Part shown: piece by piece, positions 44,230 to 53,399 of the stretch
Numbering within the stretch: position 1 is the stretch's first letter
Layout of the letters: each line of letters opens with the position of its first letter
Notes under the pieces: generated by a model
Told to the model about the DNA's origin: nothing
Seen by the model: only the letters and a program-made list of their open reading frames with translations
Database searches by the model: none
Translations under genes and position numbers: made by a program
NCBI RefSeq assembly: GCF_015594925.2
Contig: NZ_CP087591.1
Span: 620,001-684,000, forward strand
From: Vibrio sp. VB16
Lineage (GTDB): Bacteria; Pseudomonadota; Gammaproteobacteria; Enterobacterales; Vibrionaceae
Length of the DNA stretch: 64,000 nucleotides
Direction of reading: 5' to 3'

Positions 44230-45972
44230 TTAATCTAGATCAATCACTTCTTCAAATTCTGTCACTTTGTCGATATCTGGGCCCATAGCGATATTGGTGA
44301 TTCGTTCGGTTATCACCTCTACGACGACAGGCACTTGGAACTCTTTTATCATTAATTTCGCTTTCTCTAATGCTGGACCAATCTCTTCTGGATCGAAGAC
44401 CCGTATCGCTTTACAACCCAGCCCTTCTACTACAGAAACATGATCGACACCGTAGCCATTTAATTCAGGTGCGTTTATATTTTCAAAAGAGAGTTGTACG
44501 CAATAATCTATATCAAAGTTACGTTGTGCTTGGCGGATGAGCCCAAGATAAGCGTTGTTGATCAAGACATAAATGAATGGCAGATTAAATTGCGCCCCAA
44601 CAGCAAACTCCTCCACCAAAAACTGGAAGTCGTAGTCACCAGAAACAGCAACAACTGGCTTACTTGGGTCAGCCTTCACGACACCTAAAGCAGCAGGTAA
44701 TGTCCAACCCAATGGTCCCGCCTGACAGGCATTAATCCAATGACGAGGTTTATGGACTCTTAGGAACTGGTTAGCAGCAATTTGTGCATTACCAATCGTT
44801 GCAACGTAGCGAGTGTCGGGGCCAAACGCTTTGTTCATTTCGTGGTAAACACGTTGTGGTTTCACCGGTGTTTGGTCAAAATCTTCACGACGGAGCATTG
44901 TTCTTTTACGCTCTACACATTCCCCCACCCAAAGGTCTCTTTGCTTAAGCTCACCCTTTGCTTTCATCTCCTCAGCCACTTCTATAAACAACTTAAGTGC
45001 TGCCCCTGCATCAGAGGCGATACCTAGATCGGGAGCAAATACCCGACCAATCTGTGTCGGTTCAATATCTACATGAATAAACTTACGATCTTTGGTGTAT
45101 GTTTCAATTGCACCCGTGTGGCGATTTGCCCAACGATTACCGATTCCAAACACAAAATCAGATTCCAAATAGGAAGCGTTACCATAGCGATGATTAGCCT
45201 GACAGCCCATACGACCGACCATAAGTTCATGGTCATCTGAGATAACTCCCCAACCACGGAGGGTCTGGATGACAGGAACGCCAACAATCTCGGCGAATTT
45301 TTGGAAAAGCTCTGCAGCATTGGCATTGACAACACCACCACCGGCAACCAATAAAGGTTTTTCTGCTTCATTGAGCATCTCTAAAGCACGTCTAGCTTGA
45401 GCTTTGGTTGCTTGAGGCTTATGAGGAACCATCGGCTCATAAAGCTCAATATCAAATTCAATTTCCGCTAATTGAACGTCGATAGGCAGATCAAGAAGTA
45501 CAGGTCCAGGTCGGCCTGAACGCATTTCAAAAAAAGCTTTTTGGAAAGTACCTGGCAATTGAGCCGCTTCTAGAATAGTCACCGCCATTTTTGTCACTGG
45601 CTTTGCAATAGATTGAATGTCTACTGCTTGAAAATCTTCTTTATTTAGTTTAGCTACGGGCGCTTGTCCGGTAATACATAGGATAGGAATTGAATCAGCC
45701 GATGCAGAATATAATCCAGTAATCATATCAGTACCTGCGGGGCCAGAAGTACCAATGCAGAGGCCAATATTGCCGTCTGCCGTACGGGTATAACCTTCAG
45801 CCATATGTGAGGCAGCTTCAACATGGCGCGCCAAAACATGGTCGATTCCACCTAGCTTACTCATCGCAGCGTACATAGGATTGATTGCTGCACCCGGCAC
45901 ACCAAATGCAGTATCAATCCCTTCTTTATTTAATATTAGAACTGCTGCTTCTATTGCACGCATTCTAGCCAT
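44230..45972 (-). CDS. gcl: Glyoxylate carboligase (tartronate semialdehyde synthase)
   Basis: This 580-residue ThDP enzyme joins two glyoxylate molecules to tartronate semialdehyde and CO2. It follows E. coli Gcl closely as I recall it (FGVPGAAINP, ARHVEAASHMAEGYTR, SGPAGTDMITGLYSASADSIPILCITG in parts). Val51 stands where most ThDP enzymes have the cofactor-activating Glu, the mark of Gcl. The ThDP motif GDYDFQFLVEEF..NNAYLG is intact and FAD-binding regions are present. First gene of gcl-hyi-glxR. Confidence 0.95.
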   Translation of the reverse strand: MARMRAIEAAVLILNKEGIDTAFGVPGAAINPMYAAMSKLGGIDHVLARHVEAASHMAEGYTRTADGNIGLCIGTSGPAGTDMITGLYSASADSIPILCITGQAPVAKLNKEDFQAVDIQSIAKPVTKMAVTILEAAQLPGTFQKAFFEMRSGRPGPVLLDLPIDVQLAEIEFDIELYEPMVPHKPQATKAQARRALEMLNEAEKPLLVAGGGVVNANAAELFQKFAEIVGVPVIQTLRGWGVISDDHELMVGRMGCQANHRYGNASYLESDFVFGIGNRWANRHTGAIETYTKDRKFIHVDIEPTQIGRVFAPDLGIASDAGAALKLFIEVAEEMKAKGELKQRDLWVGECVERKRTMLRREDFDQTPVKPQRVYHEMNKAFGPDTRYVATIGNAQIAANQFLRVHKPRHWINACQAGPLGWTLPAALGVVKADPSKPVVAVSGDYDFQFLVEEFAVGAQFNLPFIYVLINNAYLGLIRQAQRNFDIDYCVQLSFENINAPELNGYGVDHVSVVEGLGCKAIRVFDPEEIGPALEKAKLMIKEFQVPVVVEVITERITNIAMGPDIDKVTEFEEVIDLD

Positions 45973-46107
45973 AATTCAATCTCCAAGGTTAATTTTTTAG
46001 TTACTAACAAGATAAATCATTTCATTTACTGGGAATTTTTTGGGGAAAGCAATAATCGTCAGTACAAATACTTTCTTTCAAATATCATCTTATTTAACTA
46101 TTTCAAA

Positions 46108-46113
46108 ATAATA
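46108..46113 (-). promoter_or_regulatory. Possible -10 box of the gcl operon
   Basis: TATTAT on the minus strand; the inferred start near 46101 puts palindrome centres 46160 and 46192 at about -59 and -91. The -35 position is poor. Confidence 0.4.
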
Positions 46114-46150
46114 CTATCGCGTATATTTTTTACCGCAACTACATCAATTT

Positions 46151-46201
46151 TCGTTTCAAATCGAATCACTCCGCCAACTGCATTGTTTCACTTTGGAACA
46201 T
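46151..46201. promoter_or_regulatory. Paired DhaR-type sites upstream of gcl (site B)
   Basis: Strong site TTGTTTCA-CTT-TGGAACAT at 46183-46201, and a weaker one at 46151-46168 with a perfect GTTTCA half and a degenerate partner (CGAATC). Centres are 32 bp apart, three helical turns. Confidence 0.65.
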
Positions 46202-46250
46202 ATGGTCACCTGATTTTTTAAATATTTGAAGACAACCAACTCTTGATTCA

Positions 46251-48146
46251 TCAGTATTTAAACGACGATAGTAAGCTTTGTTGCTTATCCGACATAGCCG
46301 CAAGGTCTTCGCTGGATTCTGCACCTTTAGTAATTGAATACACATTTTTATTAATTAAATCATTCACAGAAGAAACATTTTCAAATATATCTTGAGTCAC
46401 TCTTGATTGCTCCTCTGACGCCGTAGCAACAGAGGCGTTCATCTCTGAAATTTTTTGAACAGAAACGGTAATTTCATTAAACGAATTTTTTACCGTCAAT
46501 GTGATGCTTTTTGATTGAGTCACCAGTTCAGAGTTTTCAATCATGACTAAACTCGCACTATTTGATTGATGTTGAAGCCTATCGATTAGGTCTTGAATAC
46601 TCGCCGTAGAATTCTGTGTTTTTGCTGCAAGATTTCTGACCTCATCTGCAACAACAGAAAAGCCTCTACCCGAATCTCCAGCTCGGGCTGCTTCTATTGC
46701 CGCATTTAAAGCGAGCAGATTCGTCTGCTCTGATACACTTTTTATGACGTCAATTACAGAGCCAATTTCGGCACAAAATCCGTTTAACTCCTCAATAACA
46801 TCAGACGTGTCTTTAATCGAACATTCTATCTTGGTCGAAATATTTTCTAATTCTCTTAACGCACTCTCACCAAGATAAACGTTATTTAAGGCTTCTTGCG
46901 CGGCACTATCAGCGACAGATGCATTACGGCTAACTTCACTCGCGGTAACAGATAATTCACTTACGGCTGTCGACACCAATGTAATCTGATCAACTTCTAA
47001 CTGTGCATTGGTTTCGGTTTTTCCCATCACATTAGCTAAGTCAGTAGATGACGATAACACCCCTTGGGAAACGTCTAATAGTGTTCGTGTTACTGACGAC
47101 AATTCGGTCACTGTTTTGTTAAATGAATGGCTGAGAGATACAAATTCATTGCGAGAATTAGCCGATTCCGCTACTACTATTTTTGATGTAAAGTCCCCTC
47201 GTGACATCCTCTCAATATTTGCGCTTATTCTCGATATCCAGTTGGTTTGCCAGCGGTTGATTAGTAACGTTAGCACAAGACTTATTGCTGCTAGCACAAC
47301 CATTGCAGTTATCTTTAATATTAATAACATCCTCAATAAGTCGCTATATTCTAGGAGAAGTTTAGATAACGCATTTTCTTTCTTATCTCTTATTGTCTTG
47401 AACGACATGTTGAGGGCCTGACCTATTTCGTACAGTTTTTCTTGATGGATGCGCTCTGACGCACGATTAACTAAGATTTTATTGGTAGCAATACGGTAGT
47501 CAGTGATGAATTGTTTAAAACGAGCATCGGACGTTAACTGCGTTAACGTCTCATCAAGCTGAATAAGCTCTGTTCTTAATTTTTTTTCCGGGTCAGGAAT
47601 ATTAATGGTAAATAGATTCGCGATGCGGTCTTGGATATGGGAACTAATAATCAATATCCTGTCTCTATTTTTCAGCCATTCTTGGTCACTAAAAACACCT
47701 TTCTGATCAAGCCTTGCGAATTCATCAGCAAGCCAAGGTAGATTAAGATAAAGATTAACTGAATGCTCAGTGAGCATATTTTTCGATTGTAGCTCCAAAG
47801 CAAACGAATTAAGTAAGCCATGTAACTCTGCTTGGGTTTTTTCATCTAATAAATTCAACTCATCTTTCATTAAATCAATTATTTTCAACACTTGGTCTTC
47901 AGTTTTTTTCAGTTCTTTTAAACTATTGGTTTTGTTATTCGCATTAGATGTCAATTCAGACATATAAATTATATTTTTATCTATAACCTCTACATCTTTT
48001 TTTACTTGTTCCATAGATAGAGCAACTTGATTCACTTTTACATATTCATAATAAAAAACAGCCAAAAAACAATTAAGGAGAATTATTATTATGAATATTG
48101 GCAGCTGTATTACCCTATTTAATCTATATTTATTAAATATACTCAT
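46251..48146 (-). CDS. Methyl-accepting chemotaxis protein
   Basis: This 631-residue chemoreceptor has a membrane segment at about 12-32, a periplasmic helical sensor domain (about 33-275), a second membrane segment (about 280-303), a HAMP domain and a signalling domain with the highly conserved hairpin LLALNAAIEAARAGDSGRGF...VADEVRNLA. It lies between the gcl operon and the FAD/BCCT operon in the same direction, with a terminator just upstream, so it has its own transcript. Sensing of the cluster substrate is inferred from position. No C-terminal CheR-binding pentapeptide is evident. Confidence 0.88.
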   Translation of the reverse strand: MSIFNKYRLNRVIQLPIFIIIILLNCFLAVFYYEYVKVNQVALSMEQVKKDVEVIDKNIIYMSELTSNANNKTNSLKELKKTEDQVLKIIDLMKDELNLLDEKTQAELHGLLNSFALELQSKNMLTEHSVNLYLNLPWLADEFARLDQKGVFSDQEWLKNRDRILIISSHIQDRIANLFTINIPDPEKKLRTELIQLDETLTQLTSDARFKQFITDYRIATNKILVNRASERIHQEKLYEIGQALNMSFKTIRDKKENALSKLLLEYSDLLRMLLILKITAMVVLAAISLVLTLLINRWQTNWISRISANIERMSRGDFTSKIVVAESANSRNEFVSLSHSFNKTVTELSSVTRTLLDVSQGVLSSSTDLANVMGKTETNAQLEVDQITLVSTAVSELSVTASEVSRNASVADSAAQEALNNVYLGESALRELENISTKIECSIKDTSDVIEELNGFCAEIGSVIDVIKSVSEQTNLLALNAAIEAARAGDSGRGFSVVADEVRNLAAKTQNSTASIQDLIDRLQHQSNSASLVMIENSELVTQSKSITLTVKNSFNEITVSVQKISEMNASVATASEEQSRVTQDIFENVSSVNDLINKNVYSITKGAESSEDLAAMSDKQQSLLSSFKY

Positions 48147-48178
48147 CAGTTCTATGCACCGTTAATTAAACAATAAAC

Positions 48179-48225
48179 TTCAGACATAAAATGCCCTTAC
48201 CAAACGGCAATACTTTATGTCTGAA
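48179..48225 (-). terminator. Terminator after the BCCT-FAD-cyclophilin operon
   Basis: Perfect 12-bp arms (48179-48190 and 48214-48225), with inner GCC/GGC pairs. Leftward tail GTTTATTGTTT; the rightward side also has five T, so it may work both ways. Confidence 0.75.
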
Positions 48226-48255
48226 TTTTTATGTTTAGTGTTATGTACTTTTTTG

Positions 48256-48630
48256 TTATGGTTTAATTCGTACTTCTACTTGGCAGTTATCCGTCACGCG
48301 ACTAAGTAATGACACATCACCGAGTAATTTGCCGACTAAGTTAACAGCTGATGCAGCTTGTGGTTCTCCGTTGCTACTACAAGGTGTTGGGCCAAAAAAC
48401 AAACACAATGCTCGGTCAGGGGGCCAAAAGGCAACATCACCAACTTCCACAGTTTCTTTTGCATCGCTAGCAACATCAATTTCAACAGGCGTTGTAAAAT
48501 AAATCTCGTCTCCCCATCGCTTCGCTCTGGAGCGAATAGGCAGCTCAGACAACAGTTTTTCTGCTGTTTCACTGTCGTTCAGCTCAATATCCAACATTAT
48601 CGAGCCAATTTTAACTTCAACAACTCCCAT
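48256..48630 (-). CDS. TM1367-like cyclophilin-fold protein (PF04126 type)
   Basis: This 124-residue protein resembles the cyclophilin-like TM1367 family: LNDSETAEKLLSELPI, KRWGDEIYFTTPVEI, VEVGDVAFWPPDRALCLFFGPTPCS and AASAVNLVGKLLGDVSLL are its conserved blocks. The family has a cyclophilin-type beta-barrel but no proven activity. The ATG at 48630 follows GGGAGAAAA and lies 13 bases after the second FAD gene's stop, so it is translated with it. A role as a small ligand-binding or accessory protein of the FAD enzymes is inference. Confidence 0.8.
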   Translation of the reverse strand: MGVVEVKIGSIMLDIELNDSETAEKLLSELPIRSRAKRWGDEIYFTTPVEIDVASDAKETVEVGDVAFWPPDRALCLFFGPTPCSSNGEPQAASAVNLVGKLLGDVSLLSRVTDNCQVEVRIKP

Positions 48631-48643
48631 AATTTTCTCCCTA

Positions 48644-49921
48644 TTACAGAGCGACTGCACCGTGTTCTATCGTGAGGTCAACGATATCTGATGTAGCGAT
48701 ATCACGTGAATACACACCCTTTTTCACGGCGAGAGCTGCTGCCGCTCCAATAGCCTGTCCCATCGCCATACACGTACTTTGAGCACGAATCCCCGCGAGG
48801 GATTTTCTATCGGAAGACAAGATTCGTCCCGCAACCAATAGACGATTGGTGTTTTTTGGTATCAGAGCAGACATCGGCACCTTAGGTATAAGCTCCGCCG
48901 ATTCATGGAAGATTTCATCGCATCCATTATCTTCGTTATGCAGGTCTATATAGTTGAACGCATTACACACACTGTCTTTATAATTCTTAGCACCCATAAA
49001 TTCATCTAACGTAACGTTGTGCTCACCTACAATACGACAGCCTTCTCGCGACAGCGCTCTTGTGTACATTGTTTTAAGTACGGATCTTTCTGCACCCGGT
49101 ATTTTATCTTTGACGAATTCGTACATCCTTAACATACGTTTACGTCCATCAATATTCGCTTTCGTTTGACCGTCAGCATCAGTCGTATCACAGCCGTAAA
49201 TGTGGGTAGAATTGTGCCCTCCCATTTGCAAAAACCAAATAAACTCATAGATTCCAAAATAGGCCCAATCGCCTTTCTCTAGACGACCTTCTTCCATCGC
49301 TTCTTCATATAGTTTTTGGGCTTCGCCTTTCCACACTTGTTGCAAATCAATTCCTTCTATACGATATTGCAATGTGCCTGGCTGCCGTTTTGGTGCTCTT
49401 ACAACGGGTAAATCGAGAGCTCTCACAACATCCGCATCACCAGAGCAATCTAGCAACTCTTTACAACGGGTAATACGCTTAATCCCACGGGCATATGACG
49501 TCACTTCCCACCAATTACCATCATGCGCAACTTCACCAATGAACTCATGATAATGGATCTCAACACCGGCCTCTATTGCGGCTTGTTCTGCGATCGTCGC
49601 GTAAATTGGTACGTTAATATTGCTGTAGTATCCTGGAGTATCAACCGCTCTTCGTTCAGTAAAAGGTTTGATTCTTAAGCCTTCTATCTCTTTTGACCGG
49701 CTAAATAGCTCCCAGCCAATCCCCTGAACCACCGCTTGTTTCGGTGAATGCCAATGATTGGGCATAAACACACCACCATCGGTCATTGTGCCACCAAGCA
49801 TAGAGCTTGCTTCTACTAAAGATACCTTTACACCCGCTCTTGCTGCTTGAATTGCAGCCACATGACCAGCCGTCCCGCCACCCGCAACGACAACGTCAAC
49901 CGTTTCTCTTACTTCTCTCAT
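48644..49921 (-). CDS. FAD-dependent oxidoreductase 2 (PF12831 type)
   Basis: This 425-residue flavoprotein has an N-terminal Rossmann dinucleotide motif (VVVAGGGTAGHVAAIQAARAG) and the second FAD segment near LLDCSGDADVVRALDLPV, plus the C-terminal LLVAGRILSSDRKSLAGIRAQ block of PF12831-like enzymes. It is a paralogue of the upstream gene at 50003-51364. The ATG at 49921 follows TTGGAG; an open frame reaches 49945. No signal or membrane segment, so cytoplasmic. The substrate is unknown. Confidence 0.85.
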   Translation of the reverse strand: MREVRETVDVVVAGGGTAGHVAAIQAARAGVKVSLVEASSMLGGTMTDGGVFMPNHWHSPKQAVVQGIGWELFSRSKEIEGLRIKPFTERRAVDTPGYYSNINVPIYATIAEQAAIEAGVEIHYHEFIGEVAHDGNWWEVTSYARGIKRITRCKELLDCSGDADVVRALDLPVVRAPKRQPGTLQYRIEGIDLQQVWKGEAQKLYEEAMEEGRLEKGDWAYFGIYEFIWFLQMGGHNSTHIYGCDTTDADGQTKANIDGRKRMLRMYEFVKDKIPGAERSVLKTMYTRALSREGCRIVGEHNVTLDEFMGAKNYKDSVCNAFNYIDLHNEDNGCDEIFHESAELIPKVPMSALIPKNTNRLLVAGRILSSDRKSLAGIRAQSTCMAMGQAIGAAAALAVKKGVYSRDIATSDIVDLTIEHGAVAL

Positions 49922-50002
49922 CAATATTTCTCCAATTAAACACAAAAATACAGAACTAGGGCCGTATGGCCATATCCATTAACCGATATTTATGAGCAAC
50001 CG

Positions 50003-51364
50003 TTATTCGATTCTCGCCCCCTGTTGGACCAATGTTTGTTGAAGTTTGATGATGTCTAAATCACGAAGGCTCTGATTTTCTTTCACTGAAAGCGCTGCAG
50101 CCGTACCAGCACCTTGACCTGTTACGGAACAACACATCATATTTCTCATTGATGTATGTGCGATAACGTCGGCAGATATGCAACGCCCAGCAACGATAAG
50201 ATTTTCTACCTTTTGGGGAATCAAGCAACTGAGCGGAATTTGGAAATATCGACCTGTCGTCGGCAAAATTAGATAGCCACTACCATCTATAAACTCAGGA
50301 AAGATACCGACGCTGTCTTCACAACGGCCTTGATTTAATACGTAATCTTTGTCTACTCGTGAGTCACCAACAATCAGCCTTGATTCGCGTGTACCCAATG
50401 TCATACCAAAGTTTCTCAAGCGGGCTTGTTCAAAACCAGGCACATAGTGACGAAGCGCATTTATGGCCCAAATAGCTTGCTGCCGGCCTTCAATTTCGGC
50501 CTTACTCAGATCCCACACATCGGTACAGTCATAACCATATGAATAAACCATATTCAATTGCAGGGCTTCTCCTGTCTCGGTAAATGTACTCCAAGTACCG
50601 CCTATTGCCTGCGCGTCGCCGGGGATAATGCCCTCTTCTTGGGCTTTGTTGAAAATTTCTTCCATATAGGGACTGAACATATCATCTTCTTTTTCGTCGG
50701 TGATGATGCTCCAGTTTTTCCCCCAATCTGAATAAGTAGGCTTCAGATCTTCTTCAACAAATTTATGGAAACGCTTACTATCTACCCCAGCACAGTTAAA
50801 CATTACTGTGACGCCCATTAGCTCTTTTTTATCGCGCTTGGTATAAGGTGCCCCCGCTTTATAGGCAACATCGGCATCTCCAGAACAATCAACGATTCGT
50901 TGTGCTAAGACAGCCTGTCGACCGGATTTTCCTTCGACAATGACGCCACAGAGTGAATCGCCTTCCATAATCACATCGACTACCTGAGAATGGAGTAATG
51001 GAGTAACTCCAGCTTCTAAGATCATACGATCAGCAACGTATTTAAAACCTTCCGTATCGATAACTTCACTAATAGACTGCGGTTCAGGGCGAGTGAAACC
51101 CAACTCTTTTGCGCGCTTCTCATATTCACGCCCTATACCTTGGCAATCTTCTGTTCCTTCATGGCGATACCAAGCAAAACTCTCAACACCAACTTGTGTT
51201 AACACCCCTCCAAAACAGCCAAAACGTTCAACTAACACCGTTTTTACACCTAGGCGGGCAGAAGCAATGGCAGCGCTTAAACCGGCGGGACCACTACCTA
51301 TCACTAATACTTCGGTTTCAATTAAAACCGGCGTTTCTCTTTTTGGTTCAATAATCTTGTTCAT
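50003..51364 (-). CDS. FAD-dependent oxidoreductase 1 (PF12831 type)
   Basis: This 453-residue flavoprotein has a Rossmann motif (VLVIGSGPAGLSAAIASARLG, residues about 19-39), the internal IVDCSGDADVAYKAGAPYTKR block and C-terminal NLIVAGRCISADVIAHTSMR. It is homologous to FAD oxidoreductase 2, and the two lie 81 bases apart in one operon with the BCCT transporter. A heteromeric or sequential oxidase/dehydrogenase pair acting on the imported compound is likely. GGAG precedes the ATG. Confidence 0.85.
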   Translation of the reverse strand: MNKIIEPKRETPVLIETEVLVIGSGPAGLSAAIASARLGVKTVLVERFGCFGGVLTQVGVESFAWYRHEGTEDCQGIGREYEKRAKELGFTRPEPQSISEVIDTEGFKYVADRMILEAGVTPLLHSQVVDVIMEGDSLCGVIVEGKSGRQAVLAQRIVDCSGDADVAYKAGAPYTKRDKKELMGVTVMFNCAGVDSKRFHKFVEEDLKPTYSDWGKNWSIITDEKEDDMFSPYMEEIFNKAQEEGIIPGDAQAIGGTWSTFTETGEALQLNMVYSYGYDCTDVWDLSKAEIEGRQQAIWAINALRHYVPGFEQARLRNFGMTLGTRESRLIVGDSRVDKDYVLNQGRCEDSVGIFPEFIDGSGYLILPTTGRYFQIPLSCLIPQKVENLIVAGRCISADVIAHTSMRNMMCCSVTGQGAGTAAALSVKENQSLRDLDIIKLQQTLVQQGARIE

Positions 51365-51479
51365 TTATTTGAATCTCCAGATATCTTTCTATATCACTAG
51401 ATCTTTTTTACAATTCATTTTCAAAATACTTTCTAAGAAATAAAGACAAGCCGTCTTATTCAGAAAAGGGATCGATATA

Positions 51480-51509
51480 CCCCTCTCAATAAATAGCTAT
51501 TGAGAGGGG
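51480..51509 (-). other. Intercistronic hairpin between BCCT and FAD genes
   Basis: Perfect 12-bp stem (51480-51491 and 51498-51509) with a 6-base loop, 7 bases after the BCCT stop. The minus-strand flank is TATATCGAT, not a U-tract, so partial termination or protection of the transporter message is likely. Confidence 0.65.
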
Positions 51510-51516
51510 CCGATGT

Positions 51517-53154
51517 TTAACTTTGATTCACTAATACTTCTTCTACTTCTTTTGGCTTTTCTGTCGTCCTAGCTGTGTCCACTTCTAAGTACACTTTCCC
51601 GTCCGATTCCGCAACTGGAAAACCGGATGGAAAGTCCAGTTTTATTTGCTTCATAAAGCTATGTGCAACAATGTAAACAACAAACACTAATGGGAAGCCA
51701 GTTAGAATAGATACCGTCTGCAATGGTTTCAAACTTTCAGGGTTTATAAAATAAAGACCTAGCGATACAACACCAGCAAGAATCAACCAAAAAGCGATAT
51801 TCCATTTAGCTGGGTCTTCATCCTGAGCCATTTCTTGTTGGGTCGCAGCAGCAAGAGAATAACCAACCGCACAGTGACCGGTAATGTATGAAATAAGCGT
51901 AATCAAACCAAATGCAGGCACAAGTAACCATGAGGCAGGCAGATGTTGAAGCATTTCGATGACCACTTGGCCACGACCGCTTTCATTCATGATGGTCATG
52001 AGATCAGCCTGGCCTGACATTTGCAAGTCAATCCCAAAGCCTGGTAACACCATGTAGAAGACCATACAACCAAGGGAGCCGGCTACTAATCCACCCAAGA
52101 CTAATTCACGAATTGTCCGGCCTTTTGATATTTTTGCTATAAACAATCCAAATGGCATTGCATACACTACCCACCATGAAAAATAGAAGACAGTCCATCC
52201 TTGAGGAAACCCAGTGTCACGGATAACATCGGTAACAAAGCTCATATAGATGAAGTTTTGCAACATCAAACCAAGGCCATCGACAGATTGGTTGAGAATA
52301 AACGAGGTAGGCCCTAGGACAACAATAAGGATTAGCATGACAACATCCATTCGCACATTCCATTCGCTTAGTTTAGAAACGCCGCGTTTCAAACCAAATA
52401 TTAATGCAATTAGCGGAATAAATGTCCAAAGGAATATCACCAACGTATCGATAAAGGCGTTACTCTGTTCTAAGCCAAGGAAGTAAACAATGGTTCCTGA
52501 AATCAGAGGCGTTCCTAATGCAAGCGATGTCATTACTCCGCCTATCATTCCGAACATATAAAGGAAGTTTATTGTTTGACCACCTAGTTTGTCTGCTTGA
52601 TCACCAATTAATGGACGAGCAAATTCACTGATTTTAAGCGAGCGTTCTTTACGGATGTAAAAGAAATAAGCAATTGGAATGGCACAAGCGATATACCATG
52701 CCCACGCTGAGGGCCCCCAGTGGAACATACCATAAGCTGAAGCCCAACGAGCGGCGTCCGCTGAGCCCGGCTCAATGCCAAACGGTGGAGATTGCATTAT
52801 CCAGATCCATTCAACCGCGCCAAGATAGAGAACACTACCACCGGTTCCAGATGTGAATATCATACCGAGCCAAGTTGCTGTAGAAAATTCTGGCTTTTCC
52901 CCTTTTGTTCCTAAAACTATATTGCCATAGCGCGACGCCGCAAGGTAAACACAAAAGAGAACGGCTGCAACAGTCGCCAGAAGAAAAAACCACCCCAATT
53001 CACCAGTGGTAAATGAATGAAGTTTACCTAATAGAGCGGCACTGCCTTTTGGATCATAGAGGAAATATATCCCCATAACTAAGGTTACAATCAAAGCAGG
53101 AAAGAACACCGCTTTATCTATTGCACCTTTTTTCATTTCATTGGTTCTTGACAT
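51517..53154 (-). CDS. BCCT-family betaine/carnitine transporter (CaiT-like)
   Basis: This 545-residue transporter has about twelve membrane segments. The BCCT signature reads GWTVFYFSWWVVYAMPFG with SKGRTIREL following, close to CaiT as I recall it (GWTVFYWAWWVIYA) but with the first Trp of that block replaced by Phe. The TM3-4 region EWIWIMQSPPFGIEPG is also CaiT-like. Quaternary-amine zwitterions are the usual substrates; the one here is unknown. First gene of BCCT-FAD1-FAD2-cyclophilin-like operon. Confidence 0.9.
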   Translation of the reverse strand: MSRTNEMKKGAIDKAVFFPALIVTLVMGIYFLYDPKGSAALLGKLHSFTTGELGWFFLLATVAAVLFCVYLAASRYGNIVLGTKGEKPEFSTATWLGMIFTSGTGGSVLYLGAVEWIWIMQSPPFGIEPGSADAARWASAYGMFHWGPSAWAWYIACAIPIAYFFYIRKERSLKISEFARPLIGDQADKLGGQTINFLYMFGMIGGVMTSLALGTPLISGTIVYFLGLEQSNAFIDTLVIFLWTFIPLIALIFGLKRGVSKLSEWNVRMDVVMLILIVVLGPTSFILNQSVDGLGLMLQNFIYMSFVTDVIRDTGFPQGWTVFYFSWWVVYAMPFGLFIAKISKGRTIRELVLGGLVAGSLGCMVFYMVLPGFGIDLQMSGQADLMTIMNESGRGQVVIEMLQHLPASWLLVPAFGLITLISYITGHCAVGYSLAAATQQEMAQDEDPAKWNIAFWLILAGVVSLGLYFINPESLKPLQTVSILTGFPLVFVVYIVAHSFMKQIKLDFPSGFPVAESDGKVYLEVDTARTTEKPKEVEEVLVNQS

Positions 53155-53303
53155 AACCGATTCCTTTTAATTATTTGGTAGGGCACTTAAAGCTTTCAAA
53201 ACTAATTTAACAAAAGAGTGCCTGTACATGAGAACAAATCATCACTTTAAGTTCAGGTTCTTTGATGGTAAACACAAGGTCACATAATTCGGCTCTTCGT
53301 AGA

Positions 53304-53309
53304 GTATAA
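53304..53309 (-). promoter_or_regulatory. Possible -10 box of the BCCT operon
   Basis: TATACT on the minus strand (five of six matches). The inferred start near 53297 puts palindrome centres 53359 and 53390 at about -62 and -93; the -35 position is poor. Confidence 0.45.
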
Positions 53310-53349
53310 AAAGTGACTGACGTCTATATTTCTTACTTTATTCATAACT

Positions 53350-53399
53350 TGATTCCAAATAGAAACATAGAATATAGTCATGGTTTCACATTGAAACAT
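53350..53399. promoter_or_regulatory. Paired DhaR-type sites upstream of the BCCT gene (site C)
   Basis: Strong palindrome TGGTTTCA-CAT-TGAAACAT at 53381-53399; a degenerate site at 53350-53368 ends in AGAAACAT. Centres are 31 bp apart. Confidence 0.65.
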
